Shown here piece by piece: positions 62,501 through 64,000 of a DNA stretch of 64,000 nt. This stretch comes from Megaustenia siamemsis (lineage: Eukaryota; Mollusca; Gastropoda; Stylommatophora; Ariophantidae). The position numbers were made by a program, and so were the translations under genes. The notes beneath the pieces are model-generated. The model saw only the letters and a list, made by a program, of their open reading frames with translations, made no database searches and was not told the origin of the DNA. Position 1 is the stretch's first letter; each line of letters opens with the position of its first letter. The stretch is from assembly GCA_032433765.1 (NCBI GenBank), contig JAVIAB010000092.1:102574064-102638063 (forward strand). The letters are read 5' to 3'.

Positions 62501-63719
62501 CACATCTGGTCACACTTCAACATTGATGCATATGAGATCAGTTGTTACTAATTAAGATCTTCTCCCTGTCTATTGATGATAACATTACCCCACTGTCGGC
62601 CCCTGGCAAAAAAACACTGCAAAAGTTATGTTCTTTTCCTCAAGTTCAAATAACTTCTATCAGCCCTGCACATCCACTTTACTATTGCAAGCATACACAT
62701 TGACAATAAAAAACAGCACATACTTATGTATTCTGACAGCATGTACCTGCATAGACCCACAAATGCATGCAGACAAATCAATCTCCAAGGGTATAATTTT
62801 GTCGCACACAAGAATGGCCTGTCCCAGATGGCATCTGCTGTATAAGATTAAAATTCTGCTGCCATTGAGTAAAGTTTCCTGCAACATGACAATATCAGCA
62901 CCATACAGTAATTTGTCGAGAATAGGTCGTTTGACACATACACAGTTCCAGTAGAAAATGCTAATATTTTCCTTGCCAAGATGTACACATTTTAGTTGTG
63001 TCCTTTGAGCGCCAGTGCATTTCCTTTTAATTGTATGGTATCGGCTATGTTGAGCGTGGTTTCCGTGCTCTCAGATGAGCACCATTCTCTACTATCATTG
63101 TACCGTCTCACCATTACCAGTTGACAGTTTGACAATAAATCGGTCGCTATCCGTTAATAAACAGGAAAAAAGAATGGAAGAGAATCCTGAGCCACGTCCA
63201 TGAACACTTTGCACAGCCTGAGATCCTTTCACGGCTGGAAAAAAATACATTAATTTCCACATTTTAACATGTACGTTCGTTCGTTCGCTTTCGTCAGCTT
63301 TTGACCTCTGACGAAGTCCCACCCACTCAATTTTGTGGGACTGAATTTTGCGTGTAAAGTCTGTTTTATCCCATTACAGGATGTCCCTCGCCATGCAGGC
63401 AGATTTACTCCGACTTCAGAGGTACTAATTTTTAGGGAATTAGTAAAACCCAGGTGTCCTCGCCAGGGTACGAACCCCGGCTGTTGCCGTGGTAAGCCAA
63501 CCGCCTATCGATTGTGCTAACCGGACACCCATTTTAACATGTAAAAAACAGAGGAAAAATGGAAGTAACACTGTAAGAACAGTAAATATACACCATATTT
63601 ATTTATCAAATTAATTAAATAAATTGCTATTTATTGATGATTCTCTTTGACTTAAAACTTACAAAATAAGAATGTGTCTTGAGTTCCTTACTGTGCTCTG
63701 AAGCAGCAGCCATGGCATC
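35446..63719 (-). CDS. VPS41: VPS41, HOPS complex subunit, C-terminal 13 exons
   Basis: Encodes about 474 codons aligning end to end with the C-terminal ~55% of animal VPS41 (human ~854 aa). VPS41 is a HOPS subunit that tethers late endosomes and lysosomes through RAB7 and also acts in regulated secretion. Exons, 5' to 3': 63719-63663, 61030-60887, 59546-59454, 58879-58752, 57829-57782, 54819-54681, 53146-53096, 52591-52399, 48938-48798, 48136-48000, 43455-43356, 40130-40086, 39315-39239, 35517-35446. All introns are GT-AG and all phases match. The alpha-solenoid/CHCR part includes KDVFQLIHDHNLYDKI, YAEFDRPKLLPFLR and GMEIPGLRDSLVKILQDYNL. The RING-H2 has all eight ligands (CPVC, HCRHAFHEDC, CLIC). 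The stop is TAG at 35448-35446. N-terminal WD40 exons lie beyond the window. Counting the stop exon there are 14 coding blocks. Confidence 0.97.
35600..35877 (+). mobile_element. Decayed LINE fragment in the last VPS41 intron
   Basis: CATGCACAGGGACATCACAAG, a GGAAATGGACAGAG stretch and GAAGAATGGAAAAAG follow LINE C-terminal order. Antisense to VPS41, ending where the pogo element starts. Confidence 0.4.
35880..37173 (+). mobile_element. Pogo/Tigger DNA transposon, internally deleted
   Basis: Ends are 22-bp inverted repeats (CAGTAAAGTCTCGATTAT at the left, its complement at 37152-37173; 21 of 22 match) with TA target duplications at 35878-35879 and 37174-37175. The body keeps the 5' coding part only; the catalytic DDE domain is gone. 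1294 bp, antisense within the last VPS41 intron. Confidence 0.93.
36655..37179 (+). CDS. Pogo transposase N terminus, DNA-binding domains only
   Basis: 174 codons from ATG 36655. Residues ~17-68 form a CENPB-N / Psq-type helix-turn-helix (RTVLTLNQKIEIASRLEKG, FGIASSTLYDI). Residues ~85-130 form the start of the second CENPB-type domain (LDDVLYVWFLERRRKGMPIS). After ~residue 132 the frame runs into non-transposase sequence and through the right inverted repeat, stopping 6 bp outside the element. In the family, these domains bind the element's own ends and the DDE domain cuts; the latter is absent, so it could at most bind DNA. Whether it is expressed is unknown. It may simply be a deletion derivative moved in trans. 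Confidence 0.8.
   Translation: MASASANHTSISRKGKRKRTVLTLNQKIEIASRLEKGVNRNVLMTEFGIASSTLYDIRNQKDELFKFASESESSNNIHQRRSMKRPKFEKLDDVLYVWFLERRRKGMPISGPMLIEKAREFHTNLNISEHCNFSISCFFINFEFGFLTLDYPEKFNYPEWVLPRAFRIIETLLY
37385..38505. repeat. 44/46-bp minisatellite, about 25 copies
   Basis: The unit contains CTGATCTACTTATAGACAG, GAGATATAGCC and TGATAAAACAAA. Early copies are 46 bp with an extra AG; later ones are 44 bp. Within the last VPS41 intron. Confidence 0.96.
38510..39235. other. VPS41 last intron, 5' part
   Basis: AT-rich, no recognised element. Confidence 0.4.
39239..39315 (-). CDS. VPS41: VPS41 exon, RING-H2 middle
   Basis: 77 bp (2 + 25 codons), TTTCAG acceptor and GTAAGT donor. Encodes NVFHCRHAFHEDCLP with the C/H/H/C ligands. 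Confidence 0.96.
40086..40130 (-). CDS. VPS41: VPS41 exon, RING-H2 start
   Basis: 45 bp (2 + 14 codons + 1). Encodes DQLCPVCNQRLTVN with the first two zinc ligands. Acceptor TTGCAG, donor GTAAGA. Confidence 0.95.
40208..40751 (+). mobile_element. ATAG-tailed LINE, 3' end with open frame
   Basis: 5' truncated. The frame is open from the truncation through LSTLTYACESW, CLRKILGIEW, RRWSYVGHVMRRD and KRGRPRETL to TAA at 40651-40653. A short 3' UTR follows with the family end (CTACGCCCTATGGGCC) and an ATAGATAG tail. It has few lesions, so it is fairly young. Antisense to VPS41, 78 bp upstream of an acceptor site. Confidence 0.88.
40858..41147 (+). mobile_element. Possible SINE with TTTACC tail
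   Basis: A B-box-like GTTTGATTCCCGC near 40890, a ~200-bp body and a TTTTACCTTTACCTTTA tail fit a tRNA-derived SINE. There is no second copy in the window. Confidence 0.45.
41149..41930 (-). mobile_element. ATAG-tailed LINE fragment, split by SINE family A
   Basis: 41149-41340 is the 3' UTR in reverse (compare 48500-48617). 41602-41930 is the RT C-terminal region in reverse (TTTCCTGAGGCATTTATTTCC, TGATTCTAATATC). The SINE at 41353-41589 lies between. Confidence 0.7.
41353..41589 (+). mobile_element. SINE family A, 5'-truncated, 12-bp target duplication
   Basis: Flanked by CTTAAATTCATT at 41341-41352 and 41590-41601. Starts within the tRNA-like head (GAACTGGACTAC); B-box GGTTCGATCCC. Confidence 0.88.
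42220..42960 (+). mobile_element. Decayed LINE fragment, split by a TTAA MITE
   Basis: 42240-42464 follows the LINE pattern of a MDDNRIPKQ..GRPKLR type end (AGAATGGACAACAATTGCATCCC, GACCAAAACTGAG), with stops. Sequence after the MITE (42776-42960) continues it. Confidence 0.5.
42469..42771. mobile_element. TTAA-flanked MITE (piggyBac-like)
   Basis: Target duplications TTAA at 42465-42468 and 42772-42775. Ends are inverted copies of C-CTTTCCGTACG. The right end carries two subterminal GCGGCGAAACGTA blocks. Non-coding; the longer relative at 49385-51810 shares both ends. Confidence 0.8.
43094..43150 (+). mobile_element. SINE family A 3' fragment
   Basis: GGGCACTAACACCATATTCC followed by a CTTTACTTTTTTT tail; only the end of the family is present. 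Confidence 0.35.
43356..43455 (-). CDS. VPS41: VPS41 exon
   Basis: 100 bp (33 codons + 1). Encodes REGC-like LRDGCWKILVADSFNLMERLVKTQKRG, the segment before the RING. TTTCAG acceptor; the GTATAT donor is weaker than the others. Confidence 0.95.
44129..45420 (-). mobile_element. Possible piggyBac-like remnant
   Basis: Starts at a TTAA followed by CCCCTTCACTACTAGAC, a typical TTAA-type terminus. On the - strand near 45400-45290 a frame encodes an acidic stretch (DSDSEEMDLDYFDDVYMP, EEEFNIPDSDSDSDFN) like transposase N termini of this group. The other end is not found, so limits are uncertain. Confidence 0.35.
44165..44652 (-). mobile_element. ATAG-tailed LINE with an unrelated 5' segment
   Basis: Flanked by ATTTTTTAAAAAT (about 44150-44163 and 44654-44666). 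44165-44530 is the LINE 3' end in reverse. The 5' ~120 bp (44531-44650) is not matched by other copies here and reads openly into the LINE frame (RYRKNDFVNELRPD). Confidence 0.65.
45871..47644 (-). pseudogene. hAT-superfamily transposase, near full length, broken
   Basis: Read 47644 to 45871, pieces in three frames follow hAT order. A BED-like zinc finger (CLVCLQVLSVNKEYNLKRH) comes first, then KQTVTRRVEEIS and SLALDESTDISDTAQLLIF near 47100. Next come VTDGAKSMCG and HCIIHQEALCGK near 46850, VRWLSRGNCLRRF near 46640, LAFLTDITQHMNELN near 46520, and the dimerisation end FGSTYICECAFSTMKAIKS near 46040. At least three frame changes and stops inactivate it. It belongs to the group that gave GTF2IRD2/ZBED-like host genes. 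It lies in a VPS41 intron, in the same orientation. Exact ends are not determined; a GGGCCAC motif near 45650 may mark one terminus. Confidence 0.9.
48000..48136 (-). CDS. VPS41: VPS41 exon
   Basis: 137 bp (2 + 45 codons). Encodes FITALLHNVGAHIDP and GMEIPGLRDSLVKILQDYNL, the most conserved block of the protein. CCTCAG acceptor, GTCAGA donor. Confidence 0.97.
48231..48617 (+). mobile_element. ATAG-tailed LINE fragment
   Basis: AAGTGGTCATATGTTGACC, GCAAGCCCTCAAATGGG, then the 3' UTR (CCTATGTGCTGTCTTGGACTC) and a GGATAGATAA end. Many lesions. Confidence 0.75.
48798..48938 (-). CDS. VPS41: VPS41 exon
   Basis: 141 bp (2 + 46 codons + 1). Encodes RMGNLTQALKLITERLQDVD and DDEELWQNLIEYAMDKP. TTGCAG acceptor, GTAAGT donor. 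Confidence 0.97.
50121..51434 (-). mobile_element. Young LINE insertion with 16-bp target duplication
   Basis: Flanked by AACTATCATCGGAATC at 50105-50120 and 51435-51450. The 3' end is a GAAGAAGAA tail at 50121. 5' truncated within RT. It sits inside a TTAA element inside a VPS41 intron, so it is the youngest of the three layers. Confidence 0.93.
50144..51409 (-). CDS. LINE reverse transcriptase, open but 5'-truncated
   Basis: 421 codons without a stop. RT motifs in order: AFIDQEKAFDRVDR (A, residue ~46), RQGCVLSPLLF (B, ~107), LFADDQVLIHE (C, ~168, intact catalytic FADD) and FKYLGSTLTQD (D, ~232). The C-terminal part has MKCVRRMTGNSLRDR, NWFGHITRQ and RGRPRKRW. The endonuclease and N-terminal RT are missing, so it cannot retrotranspose by itself. 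The 27245 and 55985 copies are relatives. Confidence 0.88.
   Translation of the reverse strand: MRPIIDPQLSDAQMGFRRNRGCTDALFIIKQLAEKTIEHNKTLYTAFIDQEKAFDRVDREQLWSVLPLYGVSHHLVEICKSLYESSRTTVRSSAGYSKHFTINSGVRQGCVLSPLLFITYMDNISKLACPIKGNIPTRMTTNDNTEENEIYVPENNRREEEINEILFADDQVLIHETTEDLQEHINRLNNTCKQYNMKINISKTEVMAIARKEEKLNIIIDNTSLKQVDNFKYLGSTLTQDNNQETEIDIRCNKACQVIGQVSTLLKNKAITTEAKRAIYKSIFLPTLSYQCQNWTLDSRTIRKIMTTEMKCVRRMTGNSLRDRVRNTDLRKKLEIEPAIEYIKKQQINWFGHITRQKELTMNQRAINKRYENVRLRGRPRKRWINGILESLGGITSEDANRRAKNRRLFLPSTPTATEEG
51957..52235 (+). mobile_element. SINE family A body with a different tRNA-like head
   Basis: Head: GGCTGAGTGGTTAGTGTGC and B-box AAGTTCGATCCCC. The body is family A (GGTTCACCCAGCCTC, CGACCACATTACCC, CACTAACACCATATT) and the tail CTTTACTTTTTTT. 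The spacing and head sequence differ from the 34125 copy. Confidence 0.8.
52399..52591 (-). CDS. VPS41: VPS41 exon
   Basis: 193 bp (64 codons + 1). Encodes YLDQLVQRD, LVKLYAEFDRPKLLPFLRRS and YIKEQVFLLG. CTCCAG acceptor, GTGAGC donor. Confidence 0.97.
52600..53090. other. VPS41 intron, nothing recognised
   Basis: AT-rich intron sequence only. Confidence 0.4.
53096..53146 (-). CDS. VPS41: VPS41 exon
   Basis: 51 bp, 17 codons, phase 0 on both sides. Encodes VEKVVQQLNKSQKYLYV. TTTCAG acceptor, GTGAGT donor. Confidence 0.95.
53458..53554. repeat. 47-bp tandem duplication
   Basis: CCAAATAAGGTAAATATGG through TTAATGTTAAAAAGTT is present twice, head to tail, with no differences that I can see. 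Confidence 0.9.
53560..54675. other. VPS41 intron, nothing recognised
   Basis: AT-rich intron sequence. No coding or repeat signature. Confidence 0.4.
54681..54819 (-). CDS. VPS41: VPS41 exon, CHCR region
   Basis: 139 bp (1 + 46 codons). Encodes LKHKDVFQLIHDHNLYDKI, LMDLDQGRAVKMLLDN. CTGCAG acceptor, GTAAGT donor. Confidence 0.97.
55005..55162 (-). mobile_element. SINE family A fragment
   Basis: GATTCCCTCCACACTTTGC, CATATGGGGAATATGGTG and TACTTCCAAGAAAACTC in - strand family order; it lacks the head. Confidence 0.65.
55385..55566 (+). mobile_element. SINE family B 3' part
   Basis: ACTATGCTACGGGGTTCATG, GGATTTTCTCATAATTATTG and a GATCCTAACAACAAC tail match the end of the 31925 copy. Confidence 0.6.
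55985..57715 (-). mobile_element. LINE fragment enlarged by an internal minisatellite
   Basis: 56000-56270 and 57470-57715 are the C-terminal region of the 50121-type LINE in reverse (AGTGTTTCTAGTATTC..TTATCC; CATTTCTGTGGTGGTTATT..CTTGAG). Between them lies a 1.2-kb tandem array derived from the same LINE. Confidence 0.8.
56272..57470. repeat. 52-bp minisatellite derived from LINE coding sequence, ~23 copies
   Basis: The unit reads GATCTTATCTCTCAGACTGC, TTTCTGTCATACATCTGAC, ATGCTTCATTTCT with period 52. It corresponds to the LINE segment encoding KCVRRMTGNSLRD in reverse (compare 50440-50495). One copy has an extra GGTGG near 56500. Confidence 0.95.
57782..57829 (-). CDS. VPS41: VPS41 exon
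   Basis: 48 bp (1 + 15 codons + 2). Encodes YAHQRAYDKALDIYLR. CCACAG acceptor, GTGAAA donor. Confidence 0.95.
57840..58460. other. VPS41 intron, nothing recognised
   Basis: AT-rich intron sequence before the 55-bp array. Confidence 0.4.
58466..58740. repeat. 55-bp minisatellite, 5 copies, next to a splice donor
   Basis: Units begin GGAGGTGTTACAAATGATAA at 58466, 58521, 58576, 58631 and 58686 and are almost identical. The array stops at the donor (GTATGTGATAG, 58751-58741) of the VPS41 exon. Confidence 0.97.
58752..58879 (-). CDS. VPS41: VPS41 exon
   Basis: 128 bp (42 codons + 2). Encodes RFYQLIKEWPPDLYDND and HLDKERNPQLLLQSLGQ. TTTTAG acceptor, GTATGT donor. Confidence 0.96.
59147..59200 (+). 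mobile_element. SINE family E 3' fragment
   Basis: TTCCTAGTCTCTAGGGACTT and GAAAGCTGGCGAACGCAAC are the last ~54 bp of the family. Confidence 0.7.
59454..59546 (-). CDS. VPS41: VPS41 exon
   Basis: 93 bp, 31 codons, phase 0. Encodes AVAPYMPRKDPRLN and YEMVLNEFLSSDYE. CTGCAG acceptor, GTGAGT donor. Confidence 0.97.
59650..60395. repeat. 55-bp minisatellite, about 13 copies
   Basis: The unit contains TTGGCTTAACAACAGTTTAT, ACCAATAACTGATCTAACAA and CCGTTACATCAAGAA. Edges are more diverged than the centre. VPS41 intron. Confidence 0.94.
60400..60885. other. VPS41 intron, nothing recognised
   Basis: AT-rich intron sequence. Confidence 0.4.
60887..61030 (-). CDS. VPS41: VPS41 exon
   Basis: 144 bp, 48 codons, phase 0. 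Encodes AIGRAYLDYLLEEQEYDDAG, CVKILGKKKESWEEEIYKF and HQLK. TGATCAG acceptor, GTAATG donor. Confidence 0.97.
61165..61474 (-). mobile_element. SINE family E copy
   Basis: Same head as 3301-3665 (GACTGGTTAGTCTTGAGGCA, B-box GGTTCAAGTC) and body (GGAGTTATCTGTCTGTG, TAGTCTCTAGGGACTTCATC). The 102-codon open frame over it is incidental. Confidence 0.8.
61560..63070 (-). mobile_element. LINE fragment with APE endonuclease (CR1/jockey/I-like)
   Basis: The - strand 62960-62620 encodes RPILDKLLYGADIVMLQETL and ILVCDKIIPLEIDLSAC, the APE endonuclease start. 62490-62380 encodes GLSIIDLAFVVTTL and LGSDHCSCGILI (SDH motif). 61780-61700 encodes NTTPGSDGI, the RT entry. Frames are broken, and it belongs to a different clade from the RTE-like copies. 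Confidence 0.75.
63274..63529 (-). mobile_element. SINE family E body with a different tRNA-like head, 14-bp target duplication
   Basis: Flanked by CATTTTAACATGTA at 63260-63273 and 63530-63543. Head: TAGCACAATCGATAGGCGG and B-box GGGTTCGTACCCTGG. The body keeps the family E blocks (GACTTCGTCAGAGG and TGAATTTTGCGTGTAAA, read in reverse orientation) and a CGAACGAACG tail. Confidence 0.9.
63663..63719 (-). CDS. VPS41: VPS41 exon, first in window
   Basis: 57 bp, 19 codons, phase 0. Encodes DAMAAASEHSKELKTHSYF. TTATCAG acceptor, GTAAGT donor. The preceding WD40-encoding exons lie past base 64000. Confidence 0.93.
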
Positions 63720-63914
63720 CTGATAAAGAAATGATTGAAAGCTCAGGACTACAGAATCAATAGAAAAAGAAAAAAAATGCAGCATTAATTAAAAAAGTGA
63801 AATAAAGAGGGTCTATTTACCGCTATTCAGGAAACATTAGAAATGTTGGATTTCTGTGCAGCTTGTGATAAACCTTAAACCAATGTGAGATTTAAATCTT
63901 TAATTTTCAAACAC

Positions 63915-64000
63915 TAGAGAGCAGTAAATAGTTTACTGACAAGAGGTTTGGTTCAATTCTATTGAATGGCTTCTAGGTTCACCCAGCCTTAAGTGTGCAC
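63915..64000 (+). mobile_element. SINE family A, partial at window edge
   Basis: A B-box-like GGTTCAATTCT and GGCTTCTAGGTTCACCCAGC are the head-body junction of family A. The rest is outside the window. Confidence 0.6.

Overview
This is a window of AT-rich animal genomic DNA with split genes, GT-AG introns and very dense interspersed repeats. I infer a lophotrochozoan, most likely a mollusc and plausibly a coleoid cephalopod. The reasons are the long repeat-packed introns, several tRNA-headed SINE families, many RTE-like LINE fragments ending in GRPR-type tails, and the general character of the VPS41 protein. This is inference: no species marker can be proven from the sequence alone.

Two real host genes are present, both cut by the window edges and converging tail to tail. 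On the + strand, bases 263-9795 hold the last four exons of a kelch-repeat (beta-propeller) protein. Its final exon encodes roughly 600 low-complexity residues ending in one more kelch-like blade, but a one-base frame break sits at 8812-8824. On the - strand, bases 63719-35446 hold thirteen consecutive exons (about 474 codons) of VPS41, the HOPS-complex tethering subunit. They cover the alpha-solenoid/CHCR region and a complete C-terminal RING-H2. All junctions keep frame and all eight zinc ligands are present, so this gene looks intact.

The gap between the genes (9.8-35.3 kb) contains only repeats and AT-rich sequence: LINE fragments in both orientations, SINEs with clean target-site duplications, a Penelope-type GIY-YIG remnant, minisatellites, a mariner-like MITE, and a 637-bp element with an 8-bp duplication.

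The introns carry most of the interesting structure. Kelch intron 2 holds a long imperfect palindrome (3666-5737). VPS41 introns hold an internally deleted pogo/Tigger transposon (35880-37173) that keeps only its DNA-binding part, a decayed but near full-length hAT transposase (45871-47644), TTAA-flanked piggyBac-like elements, a young LINE with a 16-bp target duplication and a 421-codon open frame (50121-51434), and four minisatellites. One of these (56272-57470) is built from a piece of LINE coding sequence.
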